Below the pieces are notes generated by a model, which was not told where the DNA came from, did no database searches, and worked only from the letters and a program-made list of their open reading frames with translations. From Ziziphus jujuba (taxonomy: Eukaryota > Streptophyta > Magnoliopsida > Rosales > Rhamnaceae), in assembly GCF_031755915.1 (NCBI RefSeq), contig NC_083390.1:14539001-14603000 (forward strand): DNA of 64,000 nucleotides, read 5' to 3'. Made by a program: the position numbers and the translations under genes. Shown here piece by piece: positions 20,147-33,500 of this stretch; within the stretch, counting starts at the first letter, position 1; the number at the start of each line of letters is the position of its first letter.

Positions 20147-22342
20147 TCATGAGTATATGAGGTTAGTCAAACTCTGTAATGCTCAGCCAACTATCTTCTC
20201 CTTTAGTTGTTCTGGTGGTTCTTTTATCTTTGTTGTCACTTGTTTGTGTTGTTTATATTAGAAAACTGTTAAATGTATGAAAAGAAAAAAGGGACAAAGT
20301 TTTCATGAATGTTATGTATGAAAATTTGTGAATATAAAGATTTCTTTTTCTTTTTTAATAGTGTTAGTGTTTTGTATGATTGGAATCTGTAATAGACAAA
20401 GCCCTGCAAGAAAATTATAGCTTCAAACCCCGCACCAAAGAAAATTTGGAAGTTTTCCGACAAAAATAAGACCTTTACGGATTTAGGAACCATTTAGAAC
20501 TAGCAGGAAGATTTTTACATTGTAATGGGTTTTTTTATATAATTGAATCAATGAAGGCTTGGAAATTAGATGGTACGGATGTTGGTGGTGTTGAAATGTA
20601 AGTGTGGTTAGAGATGTTGTGAGGATGATTTTTGGGTTGGAAAAAATTCCTTTCTTCTTCTTCTATCGGATGCTGTACTTGTTAAAGGTGGGTTATACAA
20701 CACCAAATTGATGTATCAAATTTTGGATACAGAATTTTAGTTCACCTTTCTTCCAAACTTGGATAAACAAGTTATCGATTAACAAAATTGATGACTAGTA
20801 TATTTGATTCAAAGCTTTCACTGTCTTTTTAAGTACACATTGTCTTTAAATGATAAAACAAACCAAAGGGAAATAAAGTGTAAGATTATAAAAAGGGAGA
20901 CTCGCGAAGAATTGGTCGCGATGTATTACTAGCTGTACTGGTGTTGATCTAGGTGGATCGGAAACTACAAGTCAGAGTTAGAAGCCAAGATTAATTTTTG
21001 CGGAAAAAGACTTTGGAAGTCATTGATTGACTATTTATTTAATGTTGATGACGTCTGTCGTGCTGTGTGAGTCGCTTGATTTCTTTTGGAGGATTCTGCT
21101 AAGGGTTTTTGATCAACCGCAAGGACATGGAGTTTTTCTATTTTGTGTGGATGAGGTATGAGTTGAGTTGGAAGATAGATTTTTTTTGTGGATGGGGATT
21201 TTTGGTAAAAGCTATTTTACAATCACATTCAGCAATATTGATCCTCTACTACATTCGCTTGTAATCCGTCATGTTTGGGCCATCCAAACAAAAATCCCCA
21301 AGTCTAAATAACAAAAACTGGTTTAGCCCAACCTTTGAAATTGAATTGACACTAGAAAAAAAAGTATCATATTTTTTTTTTAGATCACTTTAAAATCAAT
21401 TGTGTTATGTCATCCATGTATTTTACAACAATCACGTGCAACATAAACCAAATAATTAGCAACATAAACTGAATAATTTATTATTTCATGCGACACCAAA
21501 ATAAAAAATCTGAGTTCTACTAATTAAACTTTTTCTTTAATGCTACAAAACAATTTTTGAGTGGTTGATTATGGATGGTTTGTCATACCATGCCAACCAA
21601 TGTAACAGTTGCATATAAAAAAATTTGCATTTAGAGTTAAAAAGAAAAAGGGAAAAAATTAAAATACAAATAATGAATGAATCGGGAAAGAGGTTGGAAA
21701 ATAAAAATTAAAAAGAAAATTTGTAATGCTGCAAGATTATTGGACTTTTGTAGGATTTGATATAAAATTTCATCTATAAATGAATCGAGTATGCAAACCT
21801 AAACCCAGTATAGGGGTCACTGCCCATGGATTTCAAAATCCACCAAAACAGGAAACCATCTATTTTTTGTCACCAGTCCTCTTTGAAATAATGTTAGAGA
21901 TTATCCTTTATGGAATTGACATAAAAGAATTAAACGAAAGCCATTCATGGGGAAACCACTTTCAATTTCACCCAAAAAAAAATAAAAGAAATAAATAGAC
22001 AGACAAAAATGAAGAAACCATTTTCAACAAAACCCTCCAGGGTCCACCAGGAGGACAACTTTTAGCAGTACAGCGGCAAACTTGCTCATCTTGTCAAGTC
22101 TTGTGAACACACCAGAGGCCGCAAAAGAAGTCTAAGCAAAAATACAAAGTATGTGCATTGCATCTCAGTTAAAATTTCCAATTCTAAAATTCTATACAGC
22201 CACTGTCTGTCTTACCCATTGAAGCCTGAGTTTTCGAAAACCCACAACCCAATCACCTTGGATCACAAATGAAAGAATTTTGAACTATTTTCCCTTGATA
22301 GAATTGCAAGACCTAAAACTTTCATGAATCACAATTTTTTGA
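20147..22342. other. intergenic region between convergent genes
   Basis: Contains the 3' untranslated regions of both flanking genes and AT-rich spacer. The + gene's tail probably ends in the 20250-20360 region, which has several A/T-rich near-matches to poly(A) signals. The S-acyltransferase 3' UTR likely occupies about 22000-22342. No additional gene or element was recognised; a 72-codon ORF at 21780-21998 has no motif. Confidence 0.6.
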
Positions 22343-25300
22343 TCATAACTTTCTATTGTTAGTCTGGCTAGAAGATGATGCTTTCAGGTTCACCATCCTA
22401 TCGTCATGATCAGAGCCAAAGAGAATGTTACTCCAGTTCGTCGATCTTTGTACGATCCTAGAAGGAACCCTATCACTGTCTTCTCCACCAGAGGCTTCAT
22501 ATCCATCACTAGTTGACCTTGACAGTGGGATTCCGCTTTGAGCAGCTATACCAGTTGCAGATAGACCTGTGAGCCGCCTGGCCTCTTCAGGACCCGATGA
22601 GGACACCCGGAAAGGGTGGATGTCTGGAGAGTCTAAACTGCTCTCAGGAGAAGAAGCAACAATCCCTGTGGAGCTTGACATAGCTCGGCTTGTTTGGAAA
22701 GCACTCCTTGCTTCAAGCTGAAGAGGCGCCAAACTAGTTGATGTCTCAGTGAAACCTTTGTCAACAGCTTTAGCTGAAGTCTTTGTAAGCGGCTCCATTG
22801 GCAGCTCAGCAGGAAGGCGCACCCGCTTATTAGCTCGCCTTCTATTATTCTCTGGCCTAAAAACCATTCTGCGGCCACTGCTGCCAAAGCTACTGTCAGT
22901 TTCTAGCCCAAAAGAAGCATCACGTCTCACCACAGGCTGCAGGATTTTGGACCTTTTTCTTGCTTCAGCAGCAGCCTTTGAGACCTCTTCTGCATTCAAT
23001 CTTGCAAGAGTCCATGGACTAATCTTCACTGCTCCCAGATTCTTCTTCTTAATTGGTTCATCTCCCCCCATCTTTTTGCCTAATGAACTAACAGATCCAG
23101 TCTCTGGCGGTACAACATCAAACTGGAAGGAGTGCACAGCAGCATTAACATATTAAGCAATTTGGTTAAGTTCATTGTGACTTAAAATCTCATGATCCCT
23201 ATACCATTCTCATGTTGGAAACAAAAGGATGTAAAAATCAGTCCCAAATTGAATAACTAATGATAAGCAAGTAATTATATGCATGTTGCATAGCTTCAAG
23301 AACAACCTTTCAAGAAGGGGAAGGAATAGTTGAACAACAGAAAACACAATGATCAACATCCAATTACTTCTTTTCACGAAATCTTTTTACATGGATCTGT
23401 TGCAGCTTCAGCTAGAATCCTAGTCACTATTAACTCTCAGAGGAATTTGCCATATCTACACACAAAAAAATAAAAACAAAAAAACTGAACACGAAGCATG
23501 CTAATGTTAAAATTACCTGATCTTCTAGAAACAGCCGTGGGGGCGTGCACCAAGCACCCCGGTGGAAAGTAGTAAATGAGCTTGCACTGCTTAATCCAGT
23601 AAGTGAGCTCGCAGGAGACATTTGGGGACTGTGCTGACCTCCAACTCCTTGTTGCTCTTGTTCCTGCTCCCTCAAAGCTATGATATAGTCATATGTGCTG
23701 ATTCCCTGCATCACATCCAGATGTAATCATTAACATTTTTACAGTGATACACCACACAAAATATATACAATATCATATGAAAATTATAGTTCTCAGACAA
23801 GTTTCTCTATAAACAAATTGAAAATAACAAACACTACTATCGACCATGAACTGCATTTCCAGACAGATGAAAATTTTCTTCTCTAACATTTTCTACATTC
23901 CTATTGGTAAAAAACTATGAAAAGAAAAAACACAGTGGAGGCATTAAATACATCATTAAGATGCGGTAAAAGAAAGGTAGGTGAACCTTGAAGATTTCGA
24001 TAAGATTCCATTCATATGATTAAGCAACTGTTTATGACAAGATACTGTCAAAGCTTACCTTCTTGATAAGGAGGATGTGAAAGAAGAAAAGCTGTGCAAG
24101 TGGTAGGGTCGCAATCATTGCCAAAAATGTGCATAACACCTGTAAATTTAACTTACAATTCGTTAGTCTGTGTAGAGGCCATGCTCAATTAACAAATCAA
24201 ATGAATTAACAGGGAATCACTATACTGAGACAAAACTTATAGAAAATCAGTCAGAATAGACAACATATTTAAAAGTAGAGTCTTGTGAAAAAAAACACAC
24301 CACAACAATAACGAATGGCACTAAAGAGAAACTGCTTCCCAACTTCGCAGATATATCTACAGCGAACTGCTTCCTCTCAACAAAACAGCAGATAAGCACA
24401 AGAATCCCAGTTGACCATTGTAGAATAAGCTGCAATCTCAAGCCCAAGGTGCACAAACCATGTACATACCTGTCAATAATCAATTAAAATGAAAATGACT
24501 TGAAAATAAAATTCTTACTCTGAGGTGATCTTCAGATTCTGGCTACTTGTGGGAATCATGGCAGCAAATTCAGGATATGGTAACCGTAAAGATCAGGGAC
24601 AGGTCTAAGTTTTGGCTATGAGCAAGGGCAGATTAAAAAGTTGAATAAGTCAAAATTGTGAAGAAAGTTAAATTAGAATTGCCTTTCGAAGGACCCTTGG
24701 AGATGTAAGTCACTAACCAGGAATTTTTAGTTCTACAGTACAGTTACTCAGAGGGCAGTTACTGAATTATGAAATGACAGACAACAAACCGCCATCAGAC
24801 ATTATGCAAAGAATATGACCTTGAATAGGGATGAACACCAAAATGCGACCAAATAAGCTCAAAGCAGCTGTAAGCAGACTACTTGAGTAGAGGCAATAAA
24901 CATTATTGTAAAAATCAACTGCAGTATGTTGAACATTTTTCTTTCATAATGAAGAAGATTGTGAATAAGACACTCTTCTTCCACAACAGTGGGAATTATG
25001 GATACTCTATTTTTCTCCAAAAAGAATTTTGGATACTCTTATATTCAGTTTGACATGGGTAAGAAGGATTGTTCTTTTCCCATTTCTCTCTTGATGAAAA
25101 TCAAGGTAATGAAGAACAGATCAAACTCAAAAGGGCTAGCTGGAGTTTTAAGGTTTAAGGGAAACATGTGGAGAGTTGTGGGTTTACTATCTGAAGATTC
25201 CCGAGCAAGGATAACAGTAGAGGCTCATGCTTACCAATAGGAGAGCAGTAACCATGAGGGTGAAAAACTGTCTATAGTTCTTTTTTCCGATACAGTTGTT

Positions 25301-27683
25301 AAGCCACTACAAAGGCAAGGATATAATTGGTATTAGAACAATTACCAAACAATAAGGAAAGAACATTGAACAAATTAAATATCCTTTACCCTGCAGTGAT
25401 GATCAAAGCGGTCAACACATTTGTCACAAACTCTGCAGTGTTTACTGTACTTGAAGACCTGCTTGGAAAATTTCAAATCACATAAAAAGCCTTGTAATAA
25501 ACTAAAGTGCTTATTAAATGAGTGAAACACAGAGCTTGAGAACATGATAAGCTGGGCATGCCACCCTTAACAGTTTTCTTAGTAATCAAGCACAGAATGA
25601 TGGTATAATGCAGTACTTCTGCATTATAAAATATCATTAGACCCCAACTATAACATGCCTGATTTCTGCATGCCACATCAGTATATACCCAACTAATCAT
25701 GTTGTCTTCTAATTATAGATTACAAAATATAATTCAAGAATCATTTGAACCAAAAAAAAAAAAGAAAAGAAAAAAAAAAAAAAGAGAAACTTAAAAAGAG
25801 TTTCGTTGATTTTCAAGTGCAACTACACACCTCAACTTCACACAAACTGCAATAGAACATTCCTTCTTCACTCAATTGTTGTGTAGAGGATTCCTCACTT
25901 GAACTAGAACAATTGCACATATATGCACATGGAGAGCAAATCAGCCAGAGACAAGATGAACGTTCTGATGATGTATTTTTCATCTCAATATCTGTAGTTG
26001 AGTTTTTAGAAGTTGCATCTTTGCCCGGTTCATCCTTAAACAGAGGTTTCCCGCCAAGTGTTGTAGCATTAGCATCATGTAACGATGAAGTTGATTCCCC
26101 ACCCAGTTTAGAATCCTTATGTCTAGAATGCTTTTCACAGTCTGGAATGTTAAGATACTTCTTTGACTTGAAAACTCCTGGATCTGCAGGATCAGCTGCC
26201 GCACACCAAACATATAGGCTGAAGACGCATGTAATCTGGAAAGAAAGGAAACCTTATTTATGCTTCATAAGGGGAAAAGGCACATCGATACAGTTAAATA
26301 TAAATGTGATTTACTTATAAACTTACAGCAATTATTTCACATGCTACTAACCAAATGAATTGCAATTAGCTGAAAGACTAAAACATACATATTTATGCCT
26401 AGAATTAGTTAACACAAAGTACTTGCTATCCAGACATTTCTAACATGGAACTTTTAGGACTCACATATCATAATTGATTAAGAATTTCACTAGTGGCTAG
26501 TGTGCATTTTGTAGCTTAAACCCCAAATTTTCGCAAATTTTGGTTGAAGAGTGGTGTGGGTAAATTATGTATTGTAAGCAAGTAACTTCCTTGGGCATGT
26601 AATCATACACTTGATGGTACACTGAAATAATATTGCTAACCTTTGGGATTTATTTTGTAAAAACTTATCAAAGTTTCGTGTTATCGACTGATAGAAAAAC
26701 TTTTTTCCATGAAGCATTTATTCAACATATCCAGATCTATTAAGTCACACTGCAAAGGTAACAAAGGGATTAGTTGATTGACACCTTTATTTAATGATCA
26801 GTTTGATATTTAAGCAATTCAAATGAAAATTTTCTTTAAGAGAAAGCTTTTTACATGCTTATATGAACTAATTGTATAGAAATATGTTCACCTTATCTAC
26901 AAATATATTCTTTTAGGTGAAGGAGCCAATAAAATTCGCAATGGGTGAGAATTTTAACTTAATTCATTTAATCAGCTTATTGATTCATTTCTAAGTGTTT
27001 GGCAACAACTGCAACAAACACTTCCTCAATTACATAGATGTCCTATCTAACAGTCAATGAAAACCCAAAGTTTTTGTTCTCTCAAGAAAACCATAAACGT
27101 TCTGAACTTTCAAGACATCAAAATCAAAATTCATGTTGCTAGAGATCGGGAGCCAACTAAAAGATACAGACAAGAAAACTAACCAATTATCCCTTGCTAG
27201 CTAAAGGAACAGGTTCATAACATACATGGAAAGATCTATAGATTAGATTACCACACCATAAGAATAAAATAACACAGAAAGGGAAAGGAATCCAGTTACG
27301 AGAAAAAGATCTTACATAAACAGAATTTAACCCAGGAATGACTAACCAACAAGCAGGTAAAAAACAGATCTTAAGCACCAAAATAAAGTGCAAAAATACA
27401 TATGAAAAAAGGAGGGGATACGAGAAATGACTCACAAGTGGAGTGTAGAGACCCATCACAATATACTGAAAAATCTTCTTCCCGACAAAAGGAGCAAAGA
27501 ACACGTAGAAGGCAAAACCCAATGCCAGAAATACAGCAACAGCCACCACCTTTGGAAGCACAAAAACAATCATTCAAATGAAAATTAGGAAGACCAAGTT
27601 GCTCACCAAACAAATCAAAATATGAAATTCTGAATACAAACCTGGAGAGGGTGGTAAGGGAGTTGCCATCCATGCTTCCTCAT
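22343..27683 (-). CDS. PAT22: DHHC protein S-acyltransferase, nine exons
   Basis: Palmitoylates cysteines of target proteins at membranes. Exons (minus strand, 5' to 3'): 27683-27642, 27549-27436, 26235-25831, 25458-25390, 25306-25235, 24429-24301, 24139-24059, 23705-23517, 23122-22343; all have GT-AG borders and join to 626 codons plus TGA. The start MRKHGWQLPYHPLQ is the usual N-terminus of the plant PAT19-22 group. Membrane spans lie near 15-36, 45-65, 225-250 and 267-297. The Cys-rich domain is at 181-225: CSLC, then HCRVCDKC, then DHHC (206-209, catalytic Cys209), then NNCIG. The DPG motif is in 'DPADPGVF', and 'GISTYDY' stands at the usual TTxE site. The long Ser-rich C-terminus ('KISPWTLARLNAEEVSKAAA', 'SSPESSLDSPDIHPFRVSS', 'GGEDSDRVPSR') matches Arabidopsis At1g69420 as I recall it. 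The symbol is by that resemblance. Confidence 0.93.
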
Positions 27684-28160
27684 TTTCTAGTCTTAATGCC
27701 TGCAGAGTTTAGAGAAAAAATAGAAGGTAACCAAAAAAAAAATGAGCGGTGGGGGGCAAGAAAATTAAAAATGAAGACTTGGGTCTATCTTTGTTTCTTC
27801 AATGTCTCCTTTATATCTTCTTTCCACTTTCCCTCATTTTCCGGAAAACATGAAAATGGCTGATTCACTGAGGAACCAACCACACAAAGCTTGCATCTTG
27901 CATTACTAAGAGGGTGTCTAGTCAGAGAGAAAGGAATTGTGGGAGGATAGGAAAAAGAGCTGGAAGGGAGAGATATCACTGGTATGGGGAAGAATGGACA
28001 AAGAAAGAAAGCTTTGTCTGGTGTCACTCAATTATGGCCCCAGGTCAAGCAAGATGAGAAAACAAACAGGGCTGGCTGGTTTTTGGTTTTCTCTTGTTTT
28101 TCTGGGGGCAAAGCTTTTTTACTTGGGCAAAGATCTATGACTGTAAGAGAGAAAATATGT

Positions 28161-28195
<35 letters not shown>

Positions 28196-28230
28196 CTAAG
28201 AAAGAGAGAGAGCTAGAGAGAGAGTACAGG
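27684..28230 (-). promoter_or_regulatory. 5' UTR/promoter region of the S-acyltransferase gene with (GA)n
   Basis: Upstream of the ATG on the minus strand. 'ctctgcag|gcattaag' at 27701/27700 is a possible intron acceptor just before the start codon, suggesting a 5' UTR intron; the donor was not identified. At 28161-28224 a 64-bp imperfect GA run (CT on the gene's strand) is typical of plant leaders and core promoters. ORFs at 27651-28199 on + are antisense to this and not called. Confidence 0.5.
28161..28224. repeat. (GA)n microsatellite, imperfect
   Basis: GA repeats broken by a few other bases, read as CT on the S-acyltransferase strand. Confidence 0.92.
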
Positions 28231-30175
28231 CCTGGTTTTTCTTTTCATGCCTATAATTACCTCGCAACCCACCTTTCACTTTTTTCTTGTTTCTAGCGTT
28301 ACCTTTTTCCCTGGGCAAATCATGTGTCACAGGTCAGTGCAACAGACAGTTGTTTGGTTATCCTTTTTGTGATTTTGCCCACACTACCCACAGCTCCCTC
28401 CTCACTTTTATTTTCAAAACTCTCCCTACTAATTTACCAAAAAATAAAACTCTTTTATCCTTTTTTCTTTTTTTTTTTCTTTTTTTTTTACCAGAGGAAA
28501 AACAAATAGGTGGAAGAGTTATAGCCAACCTTCCAATGTGGTGGTTTATGCTTTGGCTAATTGAATTATCTCTTTTTGGTAGAAAAAGAATAATAAAAAC
28601 AGTTGAAGAACAATTGGGAGGGATTGTGACCCCTCATCTAAGTCCTCCATTTCTCCTTTTAAGCTCCTGTATCTTTCATTACCTGATGAACATGCATCTC
28701 TTTTTTTCTCTTTTTTTTTTGGCATAAAAAAAAAATTTCAATTACTTTAATGTATTAAATGTTGTTCTTGGTTTTAATTATAAGGGGGTGGTTGATGCCT
28801 AGAAGAAGACGAATTCTAGATCTAATGACCGAGCCATGTGTTAAGAATCTATGCCAATTTTCAACCATCTGTAAGCTGATTTCATTTACTTTTGCAATTT
28901 GCAACTTGAAAGAACCCCAAATTCAAAGGAGTCCTGCTTTGTTTGTTTGTTTTTTTTTTTTTTCTTTACTTTTTTTATTAATGAATGCTTAATGCTTACT
29001 TTTGCTCACCATTATTTCCTGCGCAAAAATTAAAGCCAAGTGGGTCTGCCATTTTGTTTTAAAACAACACCAAATTCACACCAAACATTGAGAATGAAAA
29101 AGTTGTCTTACTCTTACCTGCTTATCATTCGTCACAATCTACATATATATATATATATATACACATCCATCCATTCCTAATTCCATCTGTTTTCAACCTT
29201 TTTTTAACTAAATGGCTCTTTATTTACACTCTTGGTTAAAAAAAAATAAATAAATAATACTTTTTTTCTGATTTTGAACAATTCAAATTCCATATCTTGT
29301 GGGGTAAAAATCTTATAGGATACAAGAAGCTAGTTGGTTATTAGCTACATTCCAATAGCAAATGGACAAAAAGGGTTGTGAAAATGTACAACTGCCTCGT
29401 ATAAGGGTAACATGTGACACAAAAGCTACAAAACAAATAAAAAATTCTTTGCGTTTTCTGAAAAATTTGAACATTGCAAGTCTTGAACCTGAAATTCTCA
29501 GTAAATATCCCTCATTTTACAAGATTACAAGAACAAACTTGAAAGGCTCTTTGCCAAGTCAAAAAGGGTATTTTTCTTACAGCAATTGAGAAACCAATTA
29601 GGTGAACAAAATTAAAATGGGTTTGTGTGGGAAGCAAAAGAGTCAAACATGCAGAAAGATTCTGCTATCTCATAGAATGTGGGGTTTCTCATATTCATCC
29701 AAAAAAAAAAAAAAAAAGTGCGGGATTTCTCATTTTAACAATTTGCAGAAACAAAGAGAGTGACCCAACAATTAGAAAATGGGGGTTTTCTGTATTAGTG
29801 TATGTAGGGACCAATGGGTATTTTCTCTGAAACCTTGTGAAAATTTGCATTTGGCATTTTCTTGTCAGATTTTGGACTTGGTGAAGAAAAAAAAAATATA
29901 TATATATATATAATATAAACAACATTTGGACCGGGTAACGAAGGAAAGGCTGTAATAATAATACCATAAATCACATGTGTACATTTTTGTTCAAATCAGA
30001 AACTTAAATTCCACACAAGATGTGTTTGATAAAAAATCAAAGAGTAAGCAGCACAAAAACTGGGAAGGTCCATCATACATCCTAGTAACACTGGATTTTC
30101 TCACTTTTGTCAAAAATAAATAAACTATTTTTTTAAAAGTGAAAAAAATATAATAATAATTAATAAAAAAGGTGG
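28231..30175. other. intergenic, AT-rich, no gene recognised
   Basis: Presumed distal promoter of the S-acyltransferase gene followed by T-rich runs (28461-28491, 28940-28963), (AT)n near 29141-29162 and 29898-29912, and an A17 run at 29701-29717. Small ORFs (28287-28727, 29362-29589) have no domain and are disrupted by homopolymers. Confidence 0.6.
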
Positions 30176-30530
30176 GGAAAGAAAAAATTAATGAGGGGTT
30201 GGAGGTTTTTACGTATAGGGTCTCTGACAAGGTGGCTCCGTAGCATTAAATAACTTTGGATCTCTATCTGTCGCGTTTCTTTAAGGGAGGGTCAGTATAT
30301 ATGCCTCTCTCCGGGACTCTACTTATTTCACGAATTTCGAGGCCCCACTTAGTTTCCAATTACGTTGACCCTTCAGGTTCGTCCGACCGTGGATTGCCAA
30401 GGAACGATGCTTTTTTGTTGTGCTTGATGATGGTCCTACGGTTGCTATTAGTACACGTTATATAGCTGAACCATTTTGCAAAGCTGTAGTGGATAATATC
30501 TACACGTGGCAGCTGATTATCTCTTCTACT
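30176..30530 (-). promoter_or_regulatory. GC-richer island with I-box/G-box/TATA-like cluster
   Basis: A block visibly richer in G and C than its surroundings. On the minus strand it contains GAGATAATC (30523-30515), an ACGTG core within GCCACGTGTA (30510-30501), GATATTATCC (30500-30491) and, about 30 bp further, CTATATAACG (30465-30456). GATAA plus CACGTG pairs upstream of a TATA box are the classic arrangement of light-regulated plant promoters. No gene follows in either direction, so this could be a promoter remnant, a non-coding transcript start or chance. Confidence 0.3.
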
Positions 30531-33500
30531 TGCCTTATTTAAAAAAAAAAAAATTGTTGTCAAAGCTAAATGATATTAAATAACTTGTTCAACAACTTTC
30601 TTTCTTTATTTACCAAAAAAACAACTTTCTTTCTTTCTTTTTTTATAATTTTTGGATTGAGTTTAATACAGGCGTTCCAATAAAGTTTTCTACGTATGTC
30701 ATTATATTATTTATTGAAATAGTCATATAATTTAATTAATTATGAATAAATAAATTTTTAAATGAATAAATATAATTAAAAATAAATCAATAAAATTACA
30801 ATAATGTTGAAAGAAAATAAATAGTGCTACATGTATATTTAATAGAATAATAATATTAGGGGTACAATTCAACTTACTATTGAGATTATATGTATTATTA
30901 TTTAACAGTGTGTCTTTGGTAATGTTTATCATTCTAAAAGTTAACTTATCCATTTATTTTTAATTCTATTTACATTATAAATTTTAACACCAATAATATA
31001 TTTAATTACTTTTAAATTTTCAAAAATATTCTTCATTAAAAGTTCACAAATACCTTTGAGTACATAAACTAAATAAAAATAAATTGCTACATACACTATA
31101 ATAGAATTCTAAAAAAAATCTTAAAAATGAAGATAATGAAGTTTAGCGATCAAGAGAAAAAAATTGAAAAAAATAATTGACAAATCATTCTTTTCAATCC
31201 TAAAATTATAAGTATTTAGCCTTCTTTTATTATTTATTTCCTTTCTTTTCATATTTTTTTTAATCTTTTTCTTTTTATTTTTGTTTAATTTTTTTCTATC
31301 TACTCTTACAACCAATTGTTTTCACATCTCAAATGGTTTGATCACATTTGGATTCTATAATTGTAAAATATCATTGTTTAAATTATTTGTGATGTCGTCA
31401 AATATACCTAACACAGATAAATTAAACATATCCAAATTATGTATACTGAATTACTTCAATTATATCCAGATTATATAATCTGGATGAAAACATAAGGACA
31501 TATGAAGTTATTTGGTACACATAACTTGAATATTCAGGTTATATAATTCGGACAAACTGAAGTCGTCCAATATACATAACATGGATGACTTGTATACACC
31601 TATTTTACATATATCGAACTATGCAATTATATTTGAATTATTGTATTTCGGATGAAAGCATATCCATCAGATTACATATACCAAACTAAAATAAAAAATA
31701 AAAAATAAAAAGTAAAAGTAAAGAAAGAAATACATTTTGTAAATGAACTAATTTGAAAGAAATTATTGAAATTAGAGAATACAGAACTCAGTTAAACAGC
31801 TTTCTCCCATTTTAATTTATTACTGTTGTTGTAGAAAAATAGAGAAAGAAGAAGGAAAAAAAAAAAAAAAAGGACAAGTAGAAAACACAAGGAAATTGAC
31901 TGGTGATGAATGAAAAACAAGCTGATGAGTGAACATCATGATAAATTCATATACGATGAGTGAACGTCATGATAAATTCATACATTTTTTGCTCTTACAC
32001 ATAAAATAAAAATAAAAATCAGGGTTTATTAAAGATGAAAGGGATTTGGGAATTAAAGCTAAATGTAATGTATGGATTTAATTTAAAAGGGAATTAGAAG
32101 TACGAAAATATGGTGTATGTATTTAATTATATTTAAGAATAAATCAGGTATAAATGATTGGTGTAACTTGTAAAAATAAAAATAAAAATTAGCATATGTA
32201 CAATATAGTGAGTATCAAAATTTGTAGTGTGAATGGAATCACCCATCATATTTTTCAAGCTACACTTTTTATAAATATATTAATAAATTAGATAGTGTAT
32301 GTAATATTGTTCTTAATAAATATTTTGGTAAACTGCTTGATATTTTTAGTATTATTCTTAAATTTAATACACACATAGATAATGTTTGGCATGGTTTTGG
32401 AAATAATATTTCTCATGTTTAATGTTCAAAAGTAGCCTAGAGCATTTTTAATAAGATAAGTTTTTTTTTCACAATTCTAAAAGAAATATTTACAATACCG
32501 TTTTTTATACACTACCATTTAAATATATAAAAAATATAAAATAATTTTATACCATATTTTTAATATCTAAAATACTCATAATTCATAGAATCTTAACTAA
32601 GTCAAAAAATATTCTTTTTTTTTTTTCACAAATTGCTTACAAATCAAACATCATTTCACGAAAACTTTTTTATAACGCTTTAGGATGAAATTGACAGTCA
32701 TGGAAATTCCACAAATTTTCTTTCCAGTTAGAACATTTTTAGGCAACGTAAAGATATATTCGTTGGAGTGTTCGGTTTCAAAATTATAAATGTCTCTAAA
32801 GATGCTCGATCATATAGTTTTGTACAAATTTGATATATTAAATTATATATTTCTGAATATATTTGAGATGTTCATGTTTGAAAACGTTTAATCGCATATT
32901 TCTGAATACATTTAAGATATTTAATCGCATACTTATAAACACTGAGATATTTATATTTAAAAAAGCTTAATCTCATACTTTTAAACATATTTAAAGTGTT
33001 TAATTACATATTTTCGAATATATTTGAAACGTTCAATCAACTCTGAACATAAATATATTTAATTAATAAATATTCTTAATAGTAATTTTAAATAGGGGTA
33101 AAAATATAAATTTTGTAAAGTTTGTTTGGTAATGCAACTAGAACTTCACTTTTGATAATTCTAGGGATTGCTAATTTTTTTATTTTTGGTACATTAGAAA
33201 TATATGCGTAGATAGTCCATTAAAAAAATAACAAAAAATCTTTAATGAAATTGTTCAAGAATTCTGTGAAGCTAATGTGATAAAAAAAAAACAAATACAG
33301 TATGAGGGTTACTATTTACTTTTAAAAAGTTTTTTAAATAGTATAACTCAACAAAAAATTAAAAACAATACTGATTAAGAATATAATCTTCTTTCAAAAT
33401 GAAAAAATAAATTAACACATAAGCAAATGCCACATTAGTAACAATATTTTAAATTTATAATGTTCAAAAGTGTAGCATTCTCAAAAAATTATAGATCTCC

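Noticed and set aside
22749..23156. 135-codon plus-strand ORF
   Set aside because: Shadow of the last exon of the S-acyltransferase on the opposite strand.
25913..26320. 135-codon plus-strand ORF
   Set aside because: Antisense to exon 3 of the S-acyltransferase; no protein signature.
28287..28727. 146-codon plus-strand ORF upstream of the S-acyltransferase
   Set aside because: Phe/Leu-rich because of T runs; no motif and no sign of conserved coding.
29362..29589. 75-codon plus-strand ORF
   Set aside because: Reads like a soluble protein but is short, in AT-rich spacer, with no recognised domain or promoter.
30256..30465. 69-codon ORF in the GC-richer island
   Set aside because: No similarity recognised and its frame is open on both strands; noted only as part of the island.
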